DNA from: G965220075 sp965220075
GTDB taxonomy: Bacteria; Chloroflexota; UBA11872
Assembly (NCBI GenBank): GCA_965220075.1
Contig: OZ244806.1
Coordinates: forward strand, 2,852,001-2,916,000
DNA: 64,000 nt
Reading direction: 5' to 3'
This document shows positions 33,451 to 42,099 of the stretch, in pieces. The first letter of the stretch is position 1. Each line of letters begins with the position of its first letter. A program made the translations under genes and the position numbers. The notes beneath the pieces are model-generated. The model worked only from the letters and a program-made list of their open reading frames with translations, was not told the origin of the DNA and did not search any database.

Positions 33451-35418
33451 ATGGCAAACACGTCCCAAGACAATTTGGCTGCCAACTTGTGGCAAAAAGT
33501 CGGCAGTCGCGAAGGCGGCACGATCACCTCGCTAGCGGTGGGCGGCGCCGCCGGGCAAGGGCGGCGAATGTTCAGCGGCACTATGTCGGGAGTCTTCGTC
33601 TCCGATGATGACGGCGGATCGTGGCGGATCGCGAACCGGCAGCTCACCAATCCATACATCCAGGTGGTGGCCGTCTCGCCAGATTACGCGCGCGACGGCC
33701 ACGTCTACGCGGGAGTCCTCACGAACGGCGTGTTCAAGTCGGCTGACGGCGGGGAAACCTGGAGCCGCCAGCTTTTTTGGGGCCTGGTGCCAAACGTGGT
33801 CTCGATGGGCATTTCACCGGAGTACGCTTCCGATCGCACCGTGTTCGCGGGCAGCGATGCCGACGGGTTCTACCGCAGCACCAACGGTGGGCGCAGCTGG
33901 AATCCGGCGAACTCCGGTCTGAGCGGTCTCTCGGTGCAAGCGGTGGCCGTCTCGCACCGTTTTCGCGAAGACCAGTCGGTCTACGCGGGCATCGTGAACG
34001 GCGGGGTGTGCCGTTCGACAGACGGCGGACGCTCGTGGTCGCAACTGGGTAAATCATCTCTCGGCAACGCGACCGTGCAGGCGATAGCGCTCGCCCCGGG
34101 GGATTCAAAGCAGCGCATCGTGCTCGCCGGCACCGAGGAGCGGGGCCTTTGGATCGCGAGAGACGGCGGCCGGCGCTGGATACGCGCGAAGACGGTTGCG
34201 GACGACTCCATCAACGCGGTGGCGATATCCCCAAGCTTCGCGACCGACCGGACCATGGTGGCCGGTGCCGGCAGCGAGCAGGTGTATGTGAGCAACGACG
34301 CCGGCGAGACGTGGGCCGCGCGAACCCTTCCGGCAAACACGGGTGCGGTGTTATGCGCCCACATCGAAGCTACCGATACGGGCGCCACGCGGCTGTGGGT
34401 GGGCACATTCGAGACGGGACTGCTGCAGTCCGACGACCTGGGGGCGACCTGGACCCCGGCAAACGCGGGGCTCAACAGCCAACCCTGGCTTGCCCTGGCG
34501 GCCTCACCGGATTTCGCCGGCGACCAAACGCTCTTCGCGGGCGGCAGCGGAACCGGCGTGCACGTGTCGCGCGACGGCGGCTCGAGTTGGGCGCCCGCGT
34601 ACGCCGGCCTGGAGGGCGCCGACATCGCGGAGATCGCGGCCTCGCCTGAGTTTCCAAGTGATCGGATGCTGCTGGCCGCGACGCAGACGGGACTCTTCAG
34701 GTCTACGGACGGCGCCGCGTCCTGGGTGGAAGTCACGGAGGGTTTCGATCTCGAAGACGTGCGCACGGTGACTTTCTCAACGACATATGCCAGTGACCGC
34801 ACCGTGTTCGCGGGGGGCGTGTCGGGGATGGTCTGTCGCAGCACGGACGCCGGCGAGCATTGGACGCAGTTCGACTACGACTTCGACAGCGAGACTGTGA
34901 CGTCGATCAGCATCGGTCCAAACTTCGCCGGTGACCGCGCGTTGTTCGTGGGCACGGTGGGCGATGGAGTAACCGCCGTGCACGTGAGCTCCGACGGCGG
35001 CGAGACGTTCGAGCGGTTTGTGGAGCACGAGTCGCCATCGCCCTGGATCGCGGTGAGCGTGCCCGCCACATACGGCAAGCAAAATCCGCACTGGCTGTTT
35101 GCGACCGACGGCCAGGTGTTCCGGCCATCGGTCCGGTTCGAGGACGCGTGGCAGGGCACGTATCCGGCCTCGCGCGGCGCGGCGGCGCTCTCAATCGCCT
35201 CTTCCCCGGATTACGCCAACGACAGTGTTGTCTATTGCGGTACGAGCGACGGCGTATTCCGCTCGAAAAACGGCGGCGCAGGTTGGGAAGCGCTGAACCA
35301 GGGGCTGGGGAACTTCGCGGTGCTCAAAGTGCTCGTTTCTCCGAGCTACAAGGATGACCGCAGCGTCTTCGCGCTGGCCCTAGGCGGCGAAATCTGGCGC
35401 CTGGTCGACCGGCCATAG
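33451..35418 (+). CDS. Large Asp-box beta-propeller protein (sialidase/Vps10-like)
   Basis: This 655-residue protein has about twelve Asp-box turns of the form S-x-D-x-G-x-x-W, such as SDDDGGSW, SADGGETW, STNGGRSW, STDGGRSW and SRDGGSSW. They alternate with a second motif (SPDYARDGHVYAG, SPEYASDRTVFAG, SPDFAGDQTLFAG). This is the pattern of multi-bladed BNR/Vps10-type propellers. No sialidase catalytic residues are recognised, and no signal peptide is evident at the ATG at 33451, which is preceded by GAGGGG. It may be a cytosolic scaffold or use a non-classical route. It directly precedes the ATP synthase operon but has its own likely promoter. Confidence 0.8.
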   Translation: MANTSQDNLAANLWQKVGSREGGTITSLAVGGAAGQGRRMFSGTMSGVFVSDDDGGSWRIANRQLTNPYIQVVAVSPDYARDGHVYAGVLTNGVFKSADGGETWSRQLFWGLVPNVVSMGISPEYASDRTVFAGSDADGFYRSTNGGRSWNPANSGLSGLSVQAVAVSHRFREDQSVYAGIVNGGVCRSTDGGRSWSQLGKSSLGNATVQAIALAPGDSKQRIVLAGTEERGLWIARDGGRRWIRAKTVADDSINAVAISPSFATDRTMVAGAGSEQVYVSNDAGETWAARTLPANTGAVLCAHIEATDTGATRLWVGTFETGLLQSDDLGATWTPANAGLNSQPWLALAASPDFAGDQTLFAGGSGTGVHVSRDGGSSWAPAYAGLEGADIAEIAASPEFPSDRMLLAATQTGLFRSTDGAASWVEVTEGFDLEDVRTVTFSTTYASDRTVFAGGVSGMVCRSTDAGEHWTQFDYDFDSETVTSISIGPNFAGDRALFVGTVGDGVTAVHVSSDGGETFERFVEHESPSPWIAVSVPATYGKQNPHWLFATDGQVFRPSVRFEDAWQGTYPASRGAAALSIASSPDYANDSVVYCGTSDGVFRSKNGGAGWEALNQGLGNFAVLKVLVSPSYKDDRSVFALALGGEIWRLVDRP

Positions 35419-35562
35419 TAGATATCCCCGCCCTAAGCAGCAGACGCGCGGCCACTTAGTCCGACGGCCGGCGGGCAGGCCCCGCATCACGCGCTTGCCA
35501 ACGAAGCGTTCGGCCGCCGAGCTCTTCGGCGCGCAACGCCGCTCCGGTCGGTTGTCGTCCGC

Positions 35563-35676
35563 CTAGCGCACCACGGAATAGAGCCACGTGCCGAGCACGA
35601 GCGAGGCGACGATGAGGGCTAGCAGAGCCGCTGTTTGAAGAAGCGGAAATCGCGAAGGCGAAGGGCGTTCGATCAT
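35563..35676 (-). CDS. Possible 37-residue single-span membrane protein
   Basis: A small minus-strand frame (ATG at 35676, TAG at 35563) gives RPSPSRFPLLQTAALLALI followed by VASLVLGTWLYSVVR. That is a basic N-terminus and one hydrophobic helix. No strong ribosome site is visible. It lies in the 428-base gap before the ATP operon, which otherwise contains the atp promoter. The membrane-helix pattern makes it worth listing, but chance cannot be excluded. Confidence 0.35.
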   Translation of the reverse strand: MIERPSPSRFPLLQTAALLALIVASLVLGTWLYSVVR

Positions 35677-35758
35677 GGCGGGGGTAGACGCACAAACGGG
35701 ACTGGCGCACCCACTCTAGGAAGGTTATTGAAAGGCCGCAAGAGCCGGTGCGTGGGCT

Positions 35759-35788
35759 TTGTTGACGAGTTTGCGCCTCTGATAAACT
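35759..35788 (+). promoter_or_regulatory. Probable promoter of the ATP synthase operon
   Basis: TTGTTG (35759-35764) and TAAACT (35783-35788) have an 18-base spacer; an overlapping TTGACG at 35762 would give 15. The site lies about 60 bases before the first gene of the operon and resembles the promoter before the beta-propeller gene. Confidence 0.5.
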
Positions 35789-35846
35789 GGCTCCGCTCGC
35801 GTAGATGTGAAGGATTTCACAAAGTCCTGCAGGAAGGCGAGTCGCC

Positions 35847-36053
35847 GTGGGAGCGCTGCGTGCCGCTGCAGTGGCCCTTGAGTTCGGCTTCATCGTGGGC
35901 GGGTTGATGGTTGCCGGTTTGTTCGGCGGGCGGTGGATGGATGAGCGATTGCAGACAAGTCCGGCTTTTTTGCTCGCCGGGCTGCTCTTGGGACTGGTGG
36001 GGAGTGTCTACCTGCTCTACGTGATCGCGCGCCTGCAAACGAGAAAGAGCTAG
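35847..36053 (+). CDS. atpI: AtpI/AtpQ-like F0F1 ATPase assembly subunit
   Basis: This 68-residue protein has two membrane helices: EFGFIVGGLMVAGLFGGRWM, then FLLAGLLLGLVGSVYLLYVI. They are joined by a D-E-R-L loop. The layout matches the short AtpZ/AtpQ/AtpI-type proteins that precede atpB and help assemble the c-ring or move Mg2+. The GTG at 35847 follows AGGAAGG with suitable spacing. It opens the atp operon. Confidence 0.8.
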   Translation: MGALRAAAVALEFGFIVGGLMVAGLFGGRWMDERLQTSPAFLLAGLLLGLVGSVYLLYVIARLQTRKS

Positions 36054-36057
36054 AGGC

Positions 36058-36848
36058 GTGCCCGAAAGCCATACCGAGCTTCATCCGCAGGTCAGCGCCG
36101 CCGCCGAACCGCTGGGCCACTTCGGTCCGTTCACGCTCACCAACTCGATGCTGACAATGTGGATAACGATGGCCGTGATCCTGGTCGTGGCCTGGTTCGC
36201 GACGCGCCGCATTCGCGCCGGCGCCGATGGCGCGCTTGTTCCCACGGGTCTGCAGAACGTGTTCGAGGCGATCATCGAGTTCCTGGGCGATCTGGCGGAG
36301 TCAACGGTCGGCCGTCGTTACGCGCGGCGAATTTTCCCCTTCGGGCCACATTCTTCATCTTCATCACGGTCGCAAACTGGTTCAGTCTGCTGCCGGGCAT
36401 CGGCACGATCTGGCTGCGCGTCGAGGCGCACGGCCATGAGATCGCGGCGCCGATCTTCCGGCCGGCCACGGCCGACATCAACATGACGCTCGCGCTCGCC
36501 CTGGTGGCGTTCTTGATGATTCACGTCTCGGGGATTGCGGTGCATGGGCCCTTTGGGCACGTGCGTGAAGTCGCGCGCGTTGCTTTTCTGGCGCCGGTAT
36601 TCATCATCATCGAGCTGTTCGTCATCATCTCGCTCTCGTTTCGGCTCTTCGGGAACCTGTTCGCCGGCGAGGTCTTGCTGAACGGGCCGTTGCTTGGTCC
36701 GTTCGCGCTGGGGCATATTCCCCTGATCGGGGCGGTGTTCTTGCTTCTGGAGTTCCTGTTCGGGCTCATTCAAGCCGTAATCTTCTTCATGTTGAGCATG
36801 GTGTTTACAGGCCAGTCCGTGGCCGAGGAGGCGCACACCGGGCACTAG
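36058..36848 (+). CDS. atpB: ATP synthase F0 subunit a, interrupted by a one-base frameshift
   Basis: Subunit a forms the proton half-channels against the c-ring. The first frame gives the N-terminus (SHTELHPQVSAAAEPLGHFG, LTNSMLTMWITMAVILVV) up to VGRRYARRIFPF. The second frame resumes with ATFFIFITVANWFSLLPG. It contains the conserved Arg helix in SLSFRLFGNLFAGEVLL and a final helix FGLIQAVIFFMLSMVFTG. Adding one base in TTTTCCCC (36332-36339) joins the two as RRIFPLRATFFIFI, giving 263 residues, the usual length. Because the gene is essential in an otherwise intact operon, a sequencing error is the simplest reading, with recoding or a real mutation as alternatives. Confidence 0.88.
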
Positions 36849-36873
36849 GTGCTCTGGTAAGGAGACGCAATCG

Positions 36874-37113
36874 ATGGAAGAGGTAACCAACTTGGCGCCC
36901 GTGGGCGCAGGTTTGGCGATTGGAATTGGGGCCATTGGCCCGGGTCTGGGCATAGGGCTGGGCGTGCAGGCCGCGATGAATGCGATTGGCCGCAATCCAG
37001 AGGCGGCCGGCGACATTCGTAACACCATGATCGTGGGGCTCGGTCTGGCCGAGGCGATCGGCATCTACGCCTTTATCATCGGGATTCTGCTGGCCTTCGG
37101 CCTCGGCGGCTAG
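36874..37113 (+). CDS. atpE: ATP synthase F0 subunit c
   Basis: This 79-residue two-helix proteolipid forms the rotor ring. Helix 1 is Gly-rich (GAGLAIGIGAIGPGLGIGLG). The polar loop is AIGRNPEAAGDIRN, with the conserved Arg-Asn-Pro. Helix 2 carries the ion-binding Glu in GLAEAIGIYAF. The extra Gln and Ser/Thr ligands of Na+-binding rings are not seen, so proton coupling is expected. A good AAGGAGA site precedes the ATG. Confidence 0.96.
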   Translation: MEEVTNLAPVGAGLAIGIGAIGPGLGIGLGVQAAMNAIGRNPEAAGDIRNTMIVGLGLAEAIGIYAFIIGILLAFGLGG

Positions 37114-37150
37114 GACGAGCAACGGACTTGCATAGCGAGATCACGAACTG

Positions 37151-37648
37151 ATGGACGCACTGGGGCTGGAATTCCCCAACGTCCTGTTTCAGGCCGCCAG
37201 TTTCCTGGTATTCCTCTACGTCCTCCGGCGCCTGCTGTATGGCCCGATCCAGCGCATGCTCGACGAGCGGCGCAAGCGCATCGCAGAGAGTCTGCGCGAG
37301 GCCGAAGACCTCCGCGGTCAGGTTGAGCAGGAGCGGGCGGCGTTCCAGGCAGAGCTCTCGGAGGCCCGCGGCGAAGCGCAGCGGATTCGTGAGGAAGCCG
37401 GGCGCGCGGCCGAGACCATGCGGGCGCGCGAGCTCGATCAGGCCCGCCAGGAGGCCGAGCGCCTGCGTGCCGAGGCGCGGGGGGACATCGACCGCGCCCG
37501 CACCCAGGCGGCGGGGGAGCTGCGGGCACGCACCGCCGGGCTCGTGATGAGCGCGACCGCGCGCGTGCTCAACCGATCGATCGACGATCCGGAGCATCGC
37601 CGGCTCGTGGAGGAAGCGCTGGCTGAGATCCGCGAGGAGACGCGGTGA
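37151..37648 (+). CDS. atpF: ATP synthase F0 subunit b
   Basis: This 165-residue peripheral-stalk subunit has an N-terminal membrane anchor (FPNVLFQAASFLVFLYVL). A long charged coiled coil follows (RRLLYGPIQRMLDERRKRI, then many Glu/Arg/Ala heptads). It connects the a subunit to the F1 delta/alpha cap. The stop overlaps the start of atpH by GTGA, which supports translational coupling. Confidence 0.94.
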   Translation: MDALGLEFPNVLFQAASFLVFLYVLRRLLYGPIQRMLDERRKRIAESLREAEDLRGQVEQERAAFQAELSEARGEAQRIREEAGRAAETMRARELDQARQEAERLRAEARGDIDRARTQAAGELRARTAGLVMSATARVLNRSIDDPEHRRLVEEALAEIREETR

Positions 37649-38187
37649 GGCGCGGCGCGGCCGAGCGGCGCCGGCGTGCGCGCAGATACGCGCGCGCCAT
37701 CGTGGCGACCGCCCGGCAATCCGGTTCGTGGGATGAATGGGAGCGCGATCATAGCGTGCTGCGCGCGATCGGCGAGGTAGACGCTCTGCGCGAGTTTCTG
37801 GAGAACCCGTCCCGCCGCCTGGACGAGCGGCTGGCGGTGGTGGACCGCCTGCCCGCCGACCAGCTGGGTCCCCAGGGGCGCGGCTTGCTGCGGGTTCTCA
37901 TCGAAAACCGCGAGTTGCGTCTAGCCGGAGACATCGAGTTGCTTTTCCTGCGCGCCGCCGATGCGGAACGGCGGCTGGACCGCGTGCAGGTCACGACCGC
38001 GACGCCGCTCAACGACACAGAATTGCTGCAGCTGCGCACGCACTTGACCCAACCAGGCCGCACTCTGCGCCTGAGCACTGACGTGGACCCCAAAATAATG
38101 GGCGGCATAGTCGTCCGCCAGGGTGATGATCTGCTCGATATGAGCGTGCGTGCGCGACTGCAGTCGCTGACGGCGACGCTGCACTAG
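37645..38187 (+). CDS. atpH: ATP synthase F1 subunit delta
   Basis: This 180-residue OSCP-type subunit links stalk and alpha3beta3. The N-terminal helical domain includes RRYARAIVATARQSGSWDEW and REFLENPSRRLDERLAVVD. The C-terminal part carries the family signature PKIMGGIVVRQGDDLLDMSV. The GTG start lies in the GTGA overlap with atpF. Conserved length and position in the operon make the call secure. Confidence 0.93.
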   Translation: MRRGAAERRRRARRYARAIVATARQSGSWDEWERDHSVLRAIGEVDALREFLENPSRRLDERLAVVDRLPADQLGPQGRGLLRVLIENRELRLAGDIELLFLRAADAERRLDRVQVTTATPLNDTELLQLRTHLTQPGRTLRLSTDVDPKIMGGIVVRQGDDLLDMSVRARLQSLTATLH

Positions 38188-38205
38188 GGAGGACGAGGAA
38201 TCGAC

Positions 38206-39735
38206 ATGGCGATCAGCCCGGAAGAGATCGCGGCGACGCTGCGCGATCAGATCGAAGGATTCGAGGGCGGCGCGCAGCAGGCGAACGTGGGCACCGTGCT
38301 CGCGGTCGCCGATGGCGTGGCCACGATTTCCGGACTCTCGCAGTGCCTGGCTGGCGAGCTGCTGGAGTTTCCCGGCGGAATCGTGGGCTTGGCGCTCAAT
38401 CTGGAGGAGGACTCGGTAGGCGCGGTCATCTTGGGCGACTACTTGCAAATCGAGGAGGGCGCCGAAGTCCGCACTACCGGCAGGGTGGCCGAAGTTCCGG
38501 TTGGACCCGAGCTGCTGGGGCGCGTGGTTAACGCGGTTGGCGAGCCCATCGACGGGAAGGGCGCCATTGCGGCGGCACAGTCGGACGTCATCGAGAAAGT
38601 GGCGCCGGGCGTGGCGCTGCGGCAGGACGTGGACACGCCCGTGCAGACAGGCATAAAAGCAATCGACGCGATGATCCCGATCGGCCGCGGGCAGCGCGAG
38701 CTGATAATCGCCGATCGCCAGATCGGCAAGACGGCGCTCGCGATCGACACGATCATCAATCAGCGCGGCGGCGATTTGAAGTGCATCTACTGCGCGATCG
38801 GGCAGAAGGAAAGCTCCGTTGCCCAGGCCGTGGCCACGCTGCAGGAACATGGCTCGCTGGAGCACACGATCATCGTGGCGGCGACCGCGAGCGAGCCCGC
38901 CGCGTTGCAGTTCATGGCGCCCTTCGCCGCCTGCACGATCGGCGAGTATTTCCGCGACCAGGGCCAGGACGCGCTGGTGGTGTACGACGATCTGACCAAG
39001 CACGCCTGGGCGTACCGGCAGGTATCACTGGTTCTGCGGCGTCCACCGGGCCGTGAGGCGTACCCCGGCGACGTGTTCTACCTGCATTCGCGGCTCTTGG
39101 AACGGGCGGCGCGCATGCACGATGAGCAGGGCGGCGGGAGTCTCACCGCGCTTCCCATCATCGAGACGCAGGAGGGCGACGTCAGCACCTACATACCAAC
39201 CAACGTGATCTCGATCACGGACGGCCAGATCTACCTGGAGACCGACCTGTTCAACGGCGGGGTGCGGCCGGCGATCAACGCCGGTCTATCGGTTTCGCGA
39301 GTGGGCGGCGACGCGCAGATTCGAGCCATGAAGGCTGTCGCGGGTCAGCTCAGGTTGGACCTGGCGCAGTTTCGCGAGGTGGCGGCTTTCGCGCAGTTCG
39401 CCTCGGAGCTGGATGCGACGACGCGCCGCCAGCTCGAGCGCGGGCAACGTCTGACGGAGCTTCTCAAGCAGGATCAATTCGTCCCCATGGTGGTGGAGGA
39501 GCAGGTGTGCGCGATATTTGCCGGAACCTCCGGCGCCGCCGACGAGATCCGCCTGGACCAGGTCCGGCGATTCGAGGCGGAGCTGCTGGCCTACCTGCGC
39601 GATTCGCATGCGGGGATTTTGGAGAACATACGCGCATCCCGCGACGTGAGCGATGAAACCCGCGAGGCGCTGGCGGGTGCGATCGAGAGCTTCAAGGCTA
39701 ATGTGTTCCAGGACGCCGCGGCGGCGGCCGCATAG
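38206..39735 (+). CDS. atpA: ATP synthase F1 subunit alpha
   Basis: This 509-residue non-catalytic nucleotide-binding subunit shows the N-terminal beta-barrel (NVGTVLAVADGVATISGL). The P-loop region reads IIADRQIGKTALAIDTI and the Walker B region ALVVYDDLTKHAWAYRQVS. The arginine-finger/signature stretch follows (PAINAGLSVSRVGG). The first P-loop Gly of the usual G-D-R-Q-T-G-K-T is Ala, and Thr is Ile, which is unusual but in a non-catalytic site. An AGGGAGGA site precedes the ATG. It is intact and co-linear in the operon. Confidence 0.97.
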   Translation: MAISPEEIAATLRDQIEGFEGGAQQANVGTVLAVADGVATISGLSQCLAGELLEFPGGIVGLALNLEEDSVGAVILGDYLQIEEGAEVRTTGRVAEVPVGPELLGRVVNAVGEPIDGKGAIAAAQSDVIEKVAPGVALRQDVDTPVQTGIKAIDAMIPIGRGQRELIIADRQIGKTALAIDTIINQRGGDLKCIYCAIGQKESSVAQAVATLQEHGSLEHTIIVAATASEPAALQFMAPFAACTIGEYFRDQGQDALVVYDDLTKHAWAYRQVSLVLRRPPGREAYPGDVFYLHSRLLERAARMHDEQGGGSLTALPIIETQEGDVSTYIPTNVISITDGQIYLETDLFNGGVRPAINAGLSVSRVGGDAQIRAMKAVAGQLRLDLAQFREVAAFAQFASELDATTRRQLERGQRLTELLKQDQFVPMVVEEQVCAIFAGTSGAADEIRLDQVRRFEAELLAYLRDSHAGILENIRASRDVSDETREALAGAIESFKANVFQDAAAAAA

Positions 39736-39759
39736 CCGGCCTTTCGCGTGAACTGAGAC

Positions 39760-40632
39760 ATGGCAAACCCGCTGGAGCTGCGCCGCAGAATCCGCAGCGT
39801 GGACAACACCCGCCAGATCACGCGGGCTATGCAGTTGGTGGCGGCCTCGCGAATGCGCCGGGCGCAGGAAGCCGTGGAAGCCGCCCGGCCGTACGACGAA
39901 GCGATCGTGGGGATGATCCGGCGGCTGGTTGAAGCAAGCAGCTCCGAGCAGCTTCCCGCCCTGCTGCGCCCGCGGCCGATCAAGCGCACGGCTTTCGTGG
40001 TGCTGACGACGAACCGCGGTTTGGCGGGTCCGCTCAACACCAACACAGTGCGCCATGCCCTGGAGAACATCACGACCGCACAGACGTACGCCGAGGTGAG
40101 CGTGATAGTGGTGGGGCGTAAGGGAGACATCGCCCTTCGCAACGTGACGCCCGTTTTGGCCGCTTTCACCGCGGTGAGCGACCGACCGAAGGTCGAGGAC
40201 ATCCTGCCACTTGCGCAACTGGTCACGGACGGGTTCGAGGCAGGCGAGTTCGATGAGGTTCAACTGGTGTACCCGCAGTTCATCAACACGCTGATTCAGC
40301 GGCCGACAGCCGTGCGCTTGCTGCCGGTGGTAGTGCCGGAGGATGCCGAAGCGCGCCGGGTCGAGCGTGAAGTCATCTTCGAGCCGGAGCCGGAGTCCGT
40401 CTTGAGCGCGCTGTTACCGCGCTTCGTGGAGACAGTGCTCTACCAGGCGCTCCTGGAGCTGACGGCCAGCGAGCACAGTGCGCGGATGGTCGCGATGCGC
40501 AACGCGACCGAGAATGCCAGCGAGCTGATCGAGGCGCTGCGGCTCGCGTACAACAAGCTCCGTCAATCGCGCATCACGAGCGAGATCATCGACATTGCGG
40601 CGGGCGCGAGCGCGCTCGCGGAACAGGCTTAG
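39760..40632 (+). CDS. atpG: ATP synthase F1 subunit gamma
   Basis: This 290-residue rotor shaft subunit has the conserved N-terminal helix ELRRRIRSVDNTRQITRAM with MQLVAASRMRRAQEA. The Rossmann-like middle domain includes TTNRGLAGPLNTNTV. The C-terminal helix contains MVAMRNATENASELIEALR and YNKLRQSRITSEIIDIAAG. It couples c-ring rotation to catalysis. It lies between atpA and atpD as usual. Confidence 0.96.
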   Translation: MANPLELRRRIRSVDNTRQITRAMQLVAASRMRRAQEAVEAARPYDEAIVGMIRRLVEASSSEQLPALLRPRPIKRTAFVVLTTNRGLAGPLNTNTVRHALENITTAQTYAEVSVIVVGRKGDIALRNVTPVLAAFTAVSDRPKVEDILPLAQLVTDGFEAGEFDEVQLVYPQFINTLIQRPTAVRLLPVVVPEDAEARRVEREVIFEPEPESVLSALLPRFVETVLYQALLELTASEHSARMVAMRNATENASELIEALRLAYNKLRQSRITSEIIDIAAGASALAEQA

Positions 40633-40645
40633 CAGGAGAAGCGGC

Positions 40646-42049
40646 ATGGCGGAAGGGCAAATAGTCCAAATCATTGGCGCCGTAGTCGACGCGGAGTTTC
40701 CGCCCGACTCGCTGCCCGGGATCTACAACGCGCTGGAAGTGCGCGCCCCGGACCGCGACGACCGGGTTGTTCTCGAAGTGGAGCAGCATCTGGGAGATGG
40801 GCGCGTGCGCTGCGTCTCAATGCGCCCCACGGAGGGACTGAACCGCGGCATGGCCGTGGTTGACCTGGATGGGCCGATCTCGATGCCGGTGGGAGCGAAC
40901 ACGCTCGGCCGCGTGTTCGACGTGACGGGCGAGCCGGTGGACGGCAAAGGCGCCGTGGAGAGCGAGCAACGCTATCCGATTCATCGGCCGGCGCCCTCGC
41001 TGACCGAGCAATCCACCAAGGCGGAGATATTCGCCACGGGGCTGAAAGTCATCGACCTGATCGCTCCGTTCACGCGCGGCGGCAAGACCGGCGTGTTCGG
41101 CGGTGCCGGGGTCGGCAAGACCGTGATCATCATGGAGATGATCAACAACATCGCGGTGCAGTACGGCGGCTACTCGGTGTTCTGCGGAGTAGGCGAGCGC
41201 ACGCGCGAGGGCACCCAGCTCATCCGCGAGATGACGGAAGCCGGCGTGCTGGGCAATACGTGCATGGTGTTCGGTCAGATGAACGAATCGCCCGGCGCCC
41301 GTCTGCGCGTCGGACTGTCGGGGCTGGCGCTTGCAGAGTTCTTTCGCGATGAGGAAGGGCGCGACCTGCTTCTCTTCATCGACAACATCTTCCGTTTCAC
41401 TCAGGCGGGGTCGGAAGTATCGGCCCTGCTGGGACGCATGCCGTCGGCGGTGGGCTATCAGCCCTCGCTGGGAACGGAGATGGGCGAGCTGCAGGAGCGG
41501 ATCACCTCCACCACCAACGGCTCTATCACCTCGCTGGAGGCCATCTACGTGCCGGCCGACGACTACACTGACCCGGCGCCGGTGACGACCTTCGCCCACC
41601 TGGACGCGACGATCCGATTGGAGCGCTCCATCGTGGAGCGGGGGATCTATCCGGCGGTCGATCCGCTGACCAGCACGTCCAAGATCTTGGATCCCCGCAT
41701 TGTCGGCGAGCGGCACTACCGCGTGGCGCGCGGGGCGCAGCAGGTCCTGCAGCGCTTCAAGGACCTGCAGGACATCATTGCGATCCTGGGGATAGAGGAG
41801 CTATCCGAAGAGGACCGGCTGATCGTCTCCCGAGCACGCAAGATCGAGCGGTTCTTTTCGCAGCCAATGAACGTGGCGGTGGCGTTCACCGGGCAGCCCG
41901 GGGTTATCGTCGAGATCGAGGAGACCATCCAGGGATTCGAGGAGATCCTGGACGGTAAGCATGACGCGCTGCCCGAACAGGCGTTCTACATGGTGGGAAC
42001 GATCGACGACGCCGTCGCCAAGGCCGAGCGCTTGCAGGCGGAGGGCTAG
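40646..42049 (+). CDS. atpD: ATP synthase F1 subunit beta
   Basis: This 467-residue catalytic subunit has the Walker A motif GGAGVGKTVIIMEMI and the catalytic-Glu region GVGERTREGTQLIREM. Walker B is LLLFIDNIFRFTQAGSE, the DELSEED-equivalent loop is IEELSEEDRLIVSRARK, and the ATP-synthase signature PAVDPLTSTS is present. The ATG at 40646 has AGGAGA six bases upstream; in-frame codons before it read arginine-rich, non-conserved sequence. It is fully conserved. Confidence 0.97.
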   Translation: MAEGQIVQIIGAVVDAEFPPDSLPGIYNALEVRAPDRDDRVVLEVEQHLGDGRVRCVSMRPTEGLNRGMAVVDLDGPISMPVGANTLGRVFDVTGEPVDGKGAVESEQRYPIHRPAPSLTEQSTKAEIFATGLKVIDLIAPFTRGGKTGVFGGAGVGKTVIIMEMINNIAVQYGGYSVFCGVGERTREGTQLIREMTEAGVLGNTCMVFGQMNESPGARLRVGLSGLALAEFFRDEEGRDLLLFIDNIFRFTQAGSEVSALLGRMPSAVGYQPSLGTEMGELQERITSTTNGSITSLEAIYVPADDYTDPAPVTTFAHLDATIRLERSIVERGIYPAVDPLTSTSKILDPRIVGERHYRVARGAQQVLQRFKDLQDIIAILGIEELSEEDRLIVSRARKIERFFSQPMNVAVAFTGQPGVIVEIEETIQGFEEILDGKHDALPEQAFYMVGTIDDAVAKAERLQAEG

Positions 42050-42083
42050 CACAGCCCTACAGCCGCTTCGAATCGGCCTTCTG

Positions 42084-42089
42084 ATAGAC
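42084..42089 (+). promoter_or_regulatory. Possible internal -10 (TAGACT) before atpC
   Basis: CTGATAGACT lies in the 50-base gap after atpD, ending 10 bases before the atpC start. It resembles the CTGATAAACT of the operon promoter, but no -35 is evident. An internal promoter for atpC-murA-mreB is possible. Confidence 0.3.
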
Positions 42090-42099
42090 TCGCTGTGTC

